Shown here: piece after piece, positions 10,833 to 20,679 of the stretch
Layout of the letters: each line of letters starts with the position of its first letter
Numbering within the stretch: the first letter of the stretch is position 1
NCBI GenBank assembly: GCA_039707465.1
Contig: CM077645.1
Location: 141,379,503-141,443,502, forward strand
DNA from: Rhabdophis nuchalis
Taxonomy: Eukaryota; Chordata; Lepidosauria; Squamata; Natricidae
DNA: 64,000 bases
Reading direction: 5' to 3'
The notes under the pieces: generated by a model
Told to the model about the DNA's origin: nothing
Databases searched by the model: none
What the model saw: only the letters and a program-made list of their open reading frames with translations
Program-made: the position numbers and the translations under genes

Positions 10833-12491
10833 ATCTCCATTTCTTGGCTGAGGAACCCATTGTTGTCCAAAGAGATTTTCTGTGGTCATGTGGCCAACAT
10901 GGTTATATGCCAAAGGGGCACAGAACATTGTTATCTTCCCACTGAAGTGGTACTTATTTATTTACTTGCATTTGCATGCTTTCCAACTGCTAATTAGACA
11001 AGATTAGACAAGTTATTTGCTAGGGCAAGTAATGGGAGCTCACTTCATTGTGCAGAAATGCAAAGCAAAATTAGTTACACTCATGGCTCTGGCAGGGAGT
11101 AGCTTCACCTGCTACAGAAAAAGGGTTAGTCCCCTGAAAATTAAAGTGGTAGGTGCAGAATGAACAGCTGGAATCTTCCCTAGATATTTCTGTAACATAC
11201 ATGAATTGTTTCTCCTACAACATGGAAAAGCTAATCAGTATGTAAGTCATTGTGGAAAAAGAAATCCCCTAGAATTCCAAGTTTGGATGAAGCTTTGAAG
11301 GATCTCACCCAGGACAATAATCCCTCTGCAGAGTTTACACACAGAAGTGGTAGCTTTCCATGACTGCTGTGTTTCTCATGGAGCCTAATAATTGGTATGC
11401 GATTCTAGTGTTTTTGTGCAGTATTTTCCTGGGAGGATTAACGGGTTCCTTTTCAGCCTTTATGTTAGTCAGCTGCATTGCTGGGCACTCATCCAAGCCA
11501 CAGCCTGAGTTCTTCTTGTGTAAGAAAAAAGAAGAGAAGAAAGAACATCTCACCTCCCAATGATTTAACTTATAATTATAACATGTAACCTATCAAAACA
11601 TCCCCACCTTTAACAGAGCAATTTTAATGGAGGTCTCATTTTCTTTTGAAGCAGCTATTTCATCATTATGTTACACTTCAAAATTAAAACTTTTCATGGG
11701 CGAGGGGGGCATTTTTGATGTGGTTTTTGAAAACAAATGTGCAGATCTGTGGGGTTTTTTGCAATTCTATTTTATAGCATCTTCCTGCCACAGATGGAAT
11801 AGGCTAGATATTATCATTGCAAGAGAGAAAAATATCATTAAAAAAAACCTTCTGAAACTGAATGTCAGGACCAAAGATATATATACCAGCATATACTGTA
11901 ACTATATAACCAATTTCCCTGTTTTCCAGGAAGCCCGATCAAGCTTAGTTACTATACTACAAGAAGCTCATGAACATAGGCAAATAAAAGTCCAAAAATA
12001 TAATCTGGGTTTTTCTTTAAAATGGATAAAATGTTTTAGTTGTTAAGAAATGTATTTCAAGTCAGTTGCTAGTTAGCACAATACGTGCAATTTTTGTTCT
12101 CTTATTGTGCAAGGATCTTACCTTTTTGTCAGCCTTTCATAATGTTACAATGATAAAAAATAAAATTGTATTCTGTTACTAAAACTATTCTGAAGTCTCA
12201 TCTCTTAGAAGGTCAGGCCTATCATTTATGTTATACAGATGTATTTGAATTGGATTTTTGGAATGTTACAAGCATTGTACTCTAAATGAAACAATAAGCA
12301 CACTATTTCTCAGTTAAAGCATCCTCATATCAAGAGTCAAGGTCTTGTGTTGTTTGTAGGGTACTGACTATGCCTCTTTAAACTGTGTCATCTTTCCTAG
12401 AATGACAGACAAAGGAGACTGGAGCAAATATCTTATTTCCTGACTTTCCCCCCAATCCTTTAGGCAAGCTGATTGGTTTGTTCAATAGATA
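10833..12491. other. AT-rich non-coding sequence, no gene seen
   Basis: There are no supported features. A 139-codon plus-strand frame (11,627-12,046) and a pair of short opposing frames near 11,340-11,560 lack recognisable motifs and are probably chance open frames. Confidence 0.5.
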
Positions 12492-12899
12492 TTATTTAAT
12501 CCTTGCAAGTGCCTTATTGACATCATTCACTAATCTTGTGTGCCTAATCTTTTTTTGGACATTATTTTCAATGCTGGCAGTCTTTCTGCTGATAATTCTG
12601 CATAAGCCATAATTTCCACTTTTAATTCTTGTTGGAGGGTCAGTTATTTCAGTGCTGGTCTGTACTGGTTCTGTTTGTGTTACTTCTAACATCATTTCTG
12701 TAGTTTATACCAGCTGTTCTTCTATATTTCCAATTGTTATTATCTGTATTTCTTCTACTATTTTACTATTGTTTTTGGGTCTTCCATCTTCACAATTTTT
12801 CTGAATCTCTTTCAGTTCTGTATTCCTGAATGTTTTATTTTTTTGTAATGAATCTCCTTTGATCCGTAATATATGGGTCAAAGATAAATTCCTTTCCAC
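12492..12899 (-). pseudogene. Unidentified decayed coding block (possible old LINE)
   Basis: Two minus-strand open stretches, 12,705-12,899 and 12,492-12,695, lie in the same reading frame and are separated by one stop, so together they make a coding-like block of about 136 codons. The translation is hydrophilic and rich in K, E, N and T, with RIKGDSLQKNKTFRNTELK in the first part and DPPTRIKSGNYGLCRIISRK and RHTRLVNDVNKALARIK in the second. This composition is unlike chance AT-rich frames and resembles the tail of a transposon-derived protein, but I cannot name the family. No start or promoter is evident. Confidence 0.35.
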
Positions 12900-13616
12900 A
12901 GTTCAAATGTTTACTTTAAGTAACCCTGCTTTGTTGATTCTGATTTATAAGAACAGACCATCATGGCATAATTTTTGAGCATAGTATATTTGTCTGTTGT
13001 TCTTCCAGTAATCCTAACAAAGCTAAAGCCTGATTGCCCAACAGTAGTTCCAAGGTGCTATTCCTCACATTGATAAATCCAGGAATTCTAATATCCAAAA
13101 GGTTCTTGTTGACCTGGGCAATTATCAATCTAATATAGGATTCTTTTTCTGTTTTCTCCTCATTTTAAATGGGTTGATGGACATAACTTAATCTGGCTCT
13201 TCTGCTGAGATCTATCCGGCATAGGTGACCCTTCTGGTAGAATATCCTACTGTCAGCATAGCTCTCAACCTCATCAGACAATCATAAGCCCCTCCCTCAT
13301 GACAACAGGGTATCCCTGGAAGGATGGAGGGAGAAGAGGAGGAGGAAGAGGTGGTGGTGGAGAGGAAAAAGAGAAAGATGAAGAGGAGGAGGAGGAGAAA
13401 TCGCAGACAATCAATTTTTTAGACTAGATTGCTGTTTAGCTATCATGTCCTTCCCAAGGACCTGGGATGTTATTTATGAAATATTTTCACAACTACTTAT
13501 TTTATTTTTTTATTCATTTTCTTGTTTTTCTCCTCATTTATTATTTTTATAAATAACTCCTGGCAAACATACATAATACTTATTCCTCCTCCTATTTTTC
13601 CCCACTACACCAAACG
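12900..13616. other. Non-coding, with a purine-rich stretch
   Basis: The decayed block above may extend into 12,900-13,150, but frames are broken. A GAGGA-rich purine tract occupies about 13,315-13,400. No gene is seen. Confidence 0.45.
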
Positions 13617-13738
13617 TTTTGGTGGATTGAGCTGAAAGAGTCCAGCTATCACAAGGTCACCAAGCTGGTATTCATTTCTAACCTGGTTTCTAGCCTGGTG
13701 CCCTAGCCACTAGACTGACTGAACTCTCATTAAAAGAA
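13617..13738 (-). mobile_element. tRNA-derived (Sauria-like) SINE fragment
   Basis: On the minus strand, agtggctagggcaccaggct resembles the tRNA-like box A region, followed by the body tgaccttgtgatagctgg and then ctctttcagctcaatccacc. The tRNA-like part is degenerate and not a functional tRNA gene. Confidence 0.6.
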
Positions 13739-15009
13739 AGAAGACAGGAGGCTCTGAACTATGCAATAATGTTTTTTGCACCTATAGCAGTTAAGTCATC
13801 AATTGCTTCTGCACAGGCGATAATAAGAAACCGAAATGCAGAGTGCTGGATTTCATGATATTAGCCGAAGAACCACTATTTTCATCCATTATACAAATGG
13901 TTGGCTTGTAAGTGAATCCTTAAAATGCAGTAATAGCATTGACTGAGAAATGAACAAGCCCTTTCTCCCAGTTGCTTTAAATGAAGGTTTTGAAACACTA
14001 ATTTATTATTATCAGCAATGTAGTCAATGCTTACTCTTTGGTAAATATAGGGTTCATTATATTTTATAGCACCTTAACTTTACCATCAGGAAAATTTATG
14101 AACTTTGCTTACCTTTACGTATACCTTCAACACAACCACCCATTGATTTCACAGGCATTAATTCCCAGAGAAATGTGCTCAGGATCCCAAATCTACTTAT
14201 TAAGGTTTGCTGTTGTTTGTTGAAGGACAGAATTAGGGGAGAAATGTAGGGATAAACATTTTCTTTTTCAATTAGCTAGATGGCACTGTAGCATAATAAC
14301 ATGTTATTCACTCTGTAAATTGAGTGGGAAGCATCCAGGGCACTGGTGAATAATGTTTACCGACAACTTATTATTTTATTCAGCATTTTTATTCTCCAGC
14401 CATTTCAATATTCCCTGGAAACATACTTTATAACTAAGAAGTCTGTTTTGGATACATGTTGTATGCCAGGGTTTACTTGTTGCTGTTGCTGTTTTTCCAA
14501 CTATCAACTCCCTAATCCAGCCACCTTTCAGTGTTTGTTTTTATCTTGAGAATTTATCTCTTCTATGTTGAGATGAAACTTCAACATATATAGCTAGAAC
14601 TGTGTGTGTCATATCATCTGTGTGGTAACATCTGCTAGTTTACCAAGCCAGTGTCAATAGACCAATGATGGCTATTGTAAAGGGTTTCAATTCATTTCTT
14701 ATTTAAATGTTTATATCGCAGCCCAACTTGCAATAGTAGCTCTAGGTGGTTTAATCTCGTTATCAATGAAAAACAAGCCAATAAAAAAGCTTACAAATAT
14801 ATAATAAATAAGGCCAGTCATAGCATACCACTTCTACATGGATTTCTCCAGCTGTCTGATCCACTTCCCTGGGAAAAGCAGATCCATGGGACTTTGCAAA
14901 ATGCAACTGGGTAGGGCCATTTGAATGTTGGGGATTGCTCTTCTGTAGGTTCTTTCTTTATTCATCTATATGTGAGTTGGAAAAAGTTATCTAGAGTTAT
15001 ATAATATAT
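13739..15009. other. AT-rich non-coding; decayed LINE-like 3' end near 14.7 kb
   Basis: Most of this stretch holds nothing recognisable. About 14,695-14,900 looks like the reverse complement of an old LINE or SINE 3' end (tatttaaatgtttatatcgc, then A-rich sequence), but it is too decayed to place in a family. Confidence 0.4.
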
Positions 15010-15017
15010 GTTGTACT

Positions 15018-15307
15018 CAATGGTGGGCTGCTGCTGGTTTAACAACCGGTTCAGTAAGTGTGCACTTTGTGTGCACGGACACATAAAGTGCTTGTACACA
15101 GTGCTGAAAATGTAGCATTTAGAAGCTCAGCTGCTTACCTTCCAAGTCAGCAATGGTAAGTAGAACAGCGAGGGGGGGAACAGCTGTGCCACACAATTGA
15201 GATGAGCTAGAAAGCAGGAAATAAAGGACAGTTTGGGGTGGGACCAACTGATTGTCAGAACTACCAGTTTGTCCGAACCGGTTTGAACTGGCTGAGTACC
15301 ATCTCTG
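15018..15307. mobile_element. hAT-type MITE, GGTGGG/CCGGTT family
   Basis: It starts caatggtgggctgctgctgg and ends ggctgagtaccatctctg, with aaccggtt-type blocks inside each end. An 8-bp target duplication flanks it: gttgtact (15,010-15,017) and attgtact (15,308-15,315), with one mismatch. Related copies sit at 50,975, 54,928 and 60,603. It is non-coding. Confidence 0.75.
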
Positions 15308-15315
15308 ATTGTACT

Positions 15316-15824
15316 TTCTCATTGAAAGCTTATTGAATAGAAGTTTAGTTTAAGGTTCCTAATTTTCGTATAACTTTGGGTGGTAGAAAGTAGATAAAAA
15401 CATCAGTGACCATGAATGATGGTTATGATCAGATGATGAGATTGTTTCAGAATTTATTAGGTAGAGACAATGATATATATGCTATATATGTCAACACCTC
15501 TGATTTTGTCTTAATCACTACCCTTATTTTTCATAGTAATTAATTATATCAGACATATGAATATCCCTTCTACTTCCAAACTTGCTCTCCCATAACTCAA
15601 CTTTGTAGAATATATGTTTACTGCTCAGTAAAATCTATTGAAAATGTTGATAATGCCACTCATTATTTATCTGAAATCAGGTTATATTTTGATCTAGTCT
15701 TTTGTGAATAACCTTTTTAAAAGAAAGTCAATTAAAATGCATTATGTATGCCTCATTCTCTGTATTATTCTTTGAGAAGCTCTTTAAATAGATAAATGAA
15801 TATATGAATCTTGGGGAATGGTAT
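15316..15824. other. AT-rich non-coding sequence
   Basis: No gene, RNA or recognisable repeat is seen in this stretch. Confidence 0.5.
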
Positions 15825-15862
15825 TGCTGTCTTCAGGCGTTTTCCCGTGTAAGCATGAAATT

Positions 15863-15904
15863 GTTATTGCAACGTTTCGGCAAGATCTCACTTGCCATCT
15901 TCAG
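15863..15904 (-). ncRNA. Hammerhead-ribozyme-like motif in PLE terminal repeat
   Basis: On the minus strand the order is CTGAAGA, one T, a six-base stem GGCAAG, loop TGAGAT, matching stem CTTGCC, then GAAAC. This has the conserved CUGANGA and GAAA boxes of a hammerhead separated by a perfect stem II, with an extra unpaired U. PLE terminal repeats are known to encode minimal hammerheads. Stem III and the cleavage site (GTTGCAATAAC follows) are not clear to me, so activity is uncertain. Confidence 0.5.
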
Positions 15905-16218
15905 GCTTCGGCCTGCGGTTTCAAAGGCGTCGCCCTTCCTTAAATCTTGGTGGGGGGGGTGGAGTGCTGACTGTTGTTGTGAGTGGGTTGATTGGCTGTG
16001 CAGCTGTATCATGATTGGTAGATAGATGCTGATTGGTCTTATTTGTATGTTTCTCCTTATTTTGAATTTCAATGGCTTGGGTGGAGGGTGGGGCTCATCT
16101 CTTGGTCAGTGCTGGTTTCCAGATGTCTGGTAGGCAGGAGGTGTTGTCACGTTTGTTCATATTGTTAGGTTGCTTCTCTATTTCGATGGCTTCTCTGATT
16201 ATTCTCCTGTACAGCTGT

Positions 16219-16507
16219 TCAGCCTTGGAGATCAATTAGTTTGGTGATTGTTTTTCTTCGGAATCCGTTGGATATTAATGCATTTGTGAGAAAGTGTAAT
16301 TCGGTTTTCAGGTGGTCTTTGTCAGCTAGGCGTTTGGTTCTGTATATGAGGGTTTTGGCTACAGAATTTATCTGTGATAGGATTGTGCATTTAGGTAGCG
16401 GTCGGTATGTTTTTTTTTTCCAGTAGATAGTGTGTTCCAGGGAGCCATTAGGTTTTTTGTAGATTAGGACGTCTAGAAAAGGAAGTTGGTTATTAGCTTC
16501 TATTTCC
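16219..16507 (-). pseudogene. PLE reverse-transcriptase thumb-region fragment
   Basis: The minus-strand frame contains FTMEIEANNQLPFLDVLIY, then KPNGSLEHTIYWKKK, NSVAKTLIYRTKRLAD and LTNALISNGFRRKTI. This is the LPFLDV..RK..G.L...VYRKPT pattern that follows the RT palm in Penelope-like elements. The catalytic palm (YxDD) is not in the window, so the copy is 5'-truncated. The frame runs through a deletion junction at about 16,235, where it should continue into the linker and GIY-YIG domain but instead enters the 3' end. The open frame starts further upstream (16,593), but those residues belong to the opposing copy. Confidence 0.75.
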
Positions 16508-17045
16508 ATGGTGAAACACCAAACTAATCCAAAAAGAGACATCCCCCAAGAGCCAAGACAAAGAACAGAAAAATGGCATTGCCCTCCTCCCATACATCAA
16601 AGGTACCACAGACAAAATCAGCAAAATTCTCCACAAGCACAACATCAAGACAGCCTTCAACACCGACCAAAAAATAACCAATATCCTAAGGAACCCCAAA
16701 GACAAGATCCAGCCATTGAAAGCCATGGAGTCTACAAAATTCCATGTAAAATCTGCCCGGCCACTTACATAGGACAAACCAACAGAAGAATAAGTGCACG
16801 TGTCGCAGAACATAAGAATGCAGTAAAAAAATCATCTTAATACCTCATCTCTCTATCAACACTTCAAAGCTGCAGGACATGATATTGACTTTCAAGGAAC
16901 TAAATTGATATCCAAGGCTGAACAGCTGAACAGGAGAATAATCAGAGAAGCCATTGAAATAGAGAAGCAACCTAACAATATGAACAAATGTGACGACACC
17001 TCCTGCCTACCAGACATCTGGAAACCAGCACTGACCAACAGACGA
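16508..17045 (+). pseudogene. PLE linker plus GIY-YIG endonuclease fragment
   Basis: The plus-strand frame 16,508-16,840 includes GVYKIPCKICPATYIGQTNR followed by RISARVAEHKNAV. This is the GIY-YIG nuclease core of Penelope-like elements, with the catalytic-type tyrosines, arginine and the EH motif. The upstream linker reads correctly only in another frame (LPYIKGTTDKISKILHKHNI around 16,590-16,650), so at least one frameshift separates linker and nuclease. A later frame (16,905-17,040) continues ISKAEQLNRRIIREAIEIEK and ends KPALTNRR, the normal C-terminus. The enzyme would cut the target DNA during insertion. This copy is not translatable as one protein. Confidence 0.78.
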
Positions 17046-17534
17046 ATCTTGGCAGGAAAAACCACATATACTGTTAGCTTTTGTGCTTTTGCAAAATATA
17101 TCTTTAAAGCAGCTAAGTCCTATAGCAGATTTAATTTGCATCTTTATTGCTACTCCCCCTGATGGTCACAATCATCCTAATGGTTCACAACTGCTAACAT
17201 TCTAATAACACACTAATCATAAAAAAAATGTACTCTGATTTTATGACCAGGGTATATTAGATGACAGTATGGAAGAAAATCAAGTCTAGGTTATTTAAAT
17301 CTATAGCAGTCTCCTTTGGAGTTCTAGTGCCATCCGATCCATATAGCATAGCCAACAGGAAAAAAAAATGTGGAAGTTGCCTTCTGAAAGGATAGAAAAG
17401 GTTGTACTTATAAGGTGAGGTCATCTGATGACACAAAGTGAGGTAGTTTTACATCTTTGTCATTGACTGACCAAGTGATGCTATGGGCATGCTGCAAATA
17501 TGCATTTTTGGTGGAACACAAATGACATCTCTGC
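17046..17534. other. Non-coding, no feature seen
   Basis: Beyond the PLE coding end the sequence may include decayed element 3' sequence, but I cannot delimit it. No gene is seen. Confidence 0.45.
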
Positions 17535-18438
17535 TTCACAAACTGCATTGATTACCAGTTTGTTTCTAGGTCCAATTCAAAGCTGTTGATCTTCAAAGCC
17601 CTTCATGGTATGCAATCAGGTTATTTGAGAAACCACCTCTCGCCAATTTCATCTGCCCATTTTACAAGTTCTAGCAGACATGTTATCAGTTCTATCCCCT
17701 TCATTAGGTCTAGGAAAACTCATCCCGGCTGACTCAATGTGGGACAACTTGATGTGGCCAATTTGATGCGGAACTTGCTGTGGGACAATTCAACATGGAA
17801 TAACTCAGTGCAAGTTTCTTCACCTTCGAATAGAATAACTAATGAATAACTAATGCAAGGATGCTAAAGAAGAGATGAAATGAAATATGAATGAGAAAAA
17901 ATAAAATAATGTTGAAGAAACAGTGATGGATAACAGTACAGTTATCCCATGTTGAATTGTCCCATGGCGAGTTCCCCCATGGTGAGCTGGCCTGAGTGAG
18001 TTGGGCAGAGCAAGGCAGCCAGGATTAGACAGCTGCGGGAAGCTAGCACTGGTAAAACAGCTGCAGCAAGATGACTATGGCAAGATAGCAATGGCAAGTT
18101 GTCCCAGTCTGACTTAAGCTGTTGCATTTGGTTGGTCCTAGGTAGTGGATATTTTCTGCTATGGCACTTGGGCTATGAAATCTTCTCCCCCTTGAGGTGA
18201 AGTTAGTCTTGTCAGTGTTGAGCTTCTGGAGGTCCTTGAAGATGTGTTTATGGTGGCAGAATTGTAGAACCCAGAGGATAGGTGACCTAGGGAGGTGGCT
18301 TCACTCTTTGTAATATCCCTTTCTCTATTATTCATTCTTTTAGTTTAATGTTTATATTTCTTAATTTATTTATTAACTTTTTTTAGCTCTATTGTATGCT
18401 GCCCAGAGTCCCTTGTTTATGAGATGGGTAGCTATATA
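17535..18438 (+). mobile_element. Old L2 LINE 3' fragment, split by a MITE
   Basis: The first part (17,535-17,716) matches the L2 C-terminal coding DNA: attaccagtttgtttctagg then tccaattcaaagctgttg, corresponding to HWLPV.FRVQFKV. The second part (18,138-18,438) continues with ttctgctatggcac, then cttgaggtgaagttag, and a 3'UTR ending gcccagagtcccttg and gagatgggtagctatata. Both parts are frame-broken. A 0.4-kb insertion separates them. This copy is clearly older than the LINE at 6.7-9.9 kb. Confidence 0.7.
17717..18137. mobile_element. MITE-like insertion with gggacaa.. repeats
   Basis: Repeated units such as tgtgggacaacttgatgtgg and their reverse complement (cccatgttgaattgtcccat) cluster at both ends. 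The insertion lies exactly where the L2 fragment is interrupted and is bordered by gtctagg and gtcctagg, which may be an 8-bp-type target duplication. No coding capacity. The exact ends are uncertain by several bases. Confidence 0.5.
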
Positions 18439-19830
18439 CCATGTTTCCCAGAAACTACTGGGTCCTTTTGGAGAAGGGCAGGATATAAATCAAATAAAAC
18501 TAAACTACGACATGTCCTCCTAATAAGCCCAATCAGGCTTTTCAGAGCATACACCATAATAAGCCCCCCCCCCCTCAAAAATAAGTCTGCCCCAACTATT
18601 GAAGCGCATGCGCAACCAGTCCCCACCATTGCCACTGGTTGCTTTAAATGCAAACAACCAAGGTGAGGAAGTGAGGCCAGAGTGGGGGCAGCGGGACATG
18701 CCCCATGCATCGCAAAAAGAGCGGCAGGACACCCGTTCCCTCCTGTGCAAAGAGCCTGCTGCAAAAAGAGCGGTAAGGGAAGCAAAACACACATACCTCG
18801 CCCTTCCCTCCCGTGTAAAAAAGAGGCTGCTGCAAAAAGAGTGGCAAGGGAAGCAATGTGACCACACACACACACACACACACACCTACACTTGTTCCCT
18901 CTCATACAAAAACACCGCTCACCTCACCCCAATGGTAAAGGCAGCCTGCCAGGTTCTCTTCCCCACTGTCCCTTTAGCTAGGAATGAGAGGTGGGGGTGG
19001 AGAAGTGAGGCACGCCTCTTACCTGTTTAGCCCCGCTGCATTCCTCTCCCTTTCATCCAGTGAATCCCCTTGTAAAAGAAACCCCGCGAGTTGAACTCTA
19101 GGTTTTTTTCCATGGGCTTCCCTGGACACAATAGTGAGGAAGGCAGTGGGACTGGACAGATAAGAGGAGCGTCCTCGGTAAAGGGACGGCAGAAAAGAGA
19201 ATTGGGGTGGGATTGGCAGGGTTGGGATGCGAGGCGCACCTCTTACCTTTTCAGCTCCACCACACCAGTCCTCGCCATTGTGTCCAGAGAAGCCCCTGGA
19301 AAAAAAACCCTTCTCACGAATTCAATCAAACTTCTTGAACTCACAAGAAGGGTTTCCCCCCCCCCCCCCGAGGGCTTCCCTGGACACAATGGCAAGGAAC
19401 GCTGCAGGAGTGGACAGGTAAGAGGGGCGCCTCGCTCTTCCCCCCCACCAATCCGTCACTCTTTGGAAAGGGACAGTGGGGAAGAAAAAAAGATTGGTGG
19501 GGAGGAAGAGCGAGGTGCCCCTCTTACCTTTCCAGCTCCACTGCACCGGTCCTTACCATTGTGTCCAGGGAAGCCACTGGTTAAAAAAAAAGAGAGAAAC
19601 CGTTCTCGTGAGTTCAAGAAGTTTGATAAAACTCATGAGCAGGTTTTTTTTTTAACCTGTGGCTTCCCTGGCACAGAGTGAGTAACACGATGGAGCTGGA
19701 AAGTTAAAAGGCGTGCATCGCTTCTTGCCTGCCCCAGAAACTAATAAGCCCTCTCTCTCTAATAAGCCCAAGGGCATAATTCATGTATTAAAAACAATAT
19801 AAGACCTGTCCTATTTTCAGGGAAACACAG
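18439..19830. mobile_element. 1.4-kb non-autonomous DNA element with alternating inverted modules
   Basis: The ends are inverted: 5' ccatgtttcccagaaa..gacatgtcc and, read in reverse, 3' ctgtgtttccctgaaaatag then gacaggtc, followed on both sides by taataagccc-type sequence. TA flanks both ends. Inside, a GC-rich module (gcttccctggacacaat..gtaagaggggcgcctc) occurs about six times in alternating orientation (around 19,010, 19,120, 19,230, 19,372, 19,510 and 19,662). Upstream (18,710-18,900) are diverged direct repeats with gctgcaaaaagagcgg. It has no credible ORF. Confidence 0.6.
18459..18501 (+). mobile_element. 43-bp LINE-tail micro-insertion
   Basis: A severely 5'-truncated LINE 3' end (tgggtccttttggagaaggg, then a tail atataaatcaaataaaac) sits inside the left end of the DNA element. 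It is flanked by the 7-bp direct repeat aaactac (18,452-18,458 and 18,502-18,508). Removing it restores similarity between the two inverted ends of the host element, which supports the insertion reading. Confidence 0.65.
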
Positions 19831-19857
19831 TAAATTGGATAAACAAACAAAATTATT

Positions 19858-20285
19858 CTGTCGGTCTGTCCCTTCCCAGTTGTTTTTATCCATCCTACTG
19901 GGTTTGATAGGAGGGGCATGCTATGGGTCCCTTCAGTTAAGGAGTCTTATTTTATGGGATCCTGGAAGCCTTTTCTGCTGTAGCACTTTTCCTGTGAAAC
20001 ATCTTATTTCCTGAGATTATTTTGACCCAAATCCTGCCGACCTTTCATACATGACTGGAGATCTGAATGTGCTCCAGGACTTGAAGATTGGGAAATTAGA
20101 TGGCTCATTTAGTGGTACTTGTCAATTGTTTTGTCAGGGTTTGTTGCCTGCAACCACTGTAGGTTTTTACCCTTTGATAATATTATTTTTTATTTATCTA
20201 ACTTGTTATTAGACACCCAGAGTCACATTTGCCAGATGGGCAGCCATATAAATCAAATTAATAAATGAATAAGTACAAAAGGAAT
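19858..20285 (+). mobile_element. Old L2 LINE 3' end
   Basis: It matches L2 C-terminal coding DNA and 3'UTR: gaggggcatgctatgggtcc then cttcagttaaggagt, ttttctgctgtagcac, and an end acacccagagtcac..gatgggcagccatataaat followed by a short AATAA-type tail. Frames are broken. This is a separate old copy from the one at 17.5 kb. Confidence 0.65.
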
Positions 20286-20509
20286 TCAACAAAAAGTTGA
20301 ATGTCTAATTCCAGAGGACCTTTAACTAGAATTCTGTGGAAAGGCCTGAGGAAATGAGCATTTGGTTAGTCATTATAAAGTTTCAGACTTTGATTCTAAT
20401 TAACTGGCCAACATTATGAGGGGCAAGCCCTTTAAATTACTTGTTGAGTATAAATAATGCATTAATTAATCTCATAAATGTGCTCAGCAGTGTTTTATAA
20501 GAAAATAAT

Positions 20510-20513
<4 letters not shown>

Positions 20514-20589
<76 letters not shown>

Positions 20590-20670
20590 TCTCCCTCTCT
20601 CTCTCTCCTCCCTCTCTCCCTCTCTCTATTACTCCCTCTCCCCCTGTTTATCTCTCCCCCTCCCACCCTC
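20514..20670. repeat. (CT)n microsatellite and pyrimidine tract
   Basis: An uninterrupted CT dinucleotide run of about 70 bp (20,514-20,584) continues as interrupted CTCCCT-type pyrimidine sequence to about 20,670. Long serine/leucine open frames across it are artefacts of the repeat. Confidence 0.97.
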
Positions 20671-20679
20671 TCTCTTCCT

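Larger units (their letters stand above)
15825..17045. mobile_element. Penelope-like element (PLE) in two opposed parts
   Basis: The minus-strand part (15,825-16,507) carries an RT thumb region followed by the element's 3' end. The plus-strand part (16,508-17,045) carries the linker, GIY-YIG nuclease and the same 3' coding end. The shared end forms inverted arms of about 135 bp (around 16,100-16,235 and 16,905-17,040), roughly 95% identical by eye. PLEs are known for inverted or tandem partial copies, so this arrangement fits the class. The minus part lacks the linker and nuclease, joined at the short homology actaattgat. No complete RT is present. Confidence 0.82.

Noticed and set aside
11627..12046. 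139-codon plus-strand frame
   Set aside because: No conserved motif, AT-driven codon use and no splice or promoter context; likely a chance frame.
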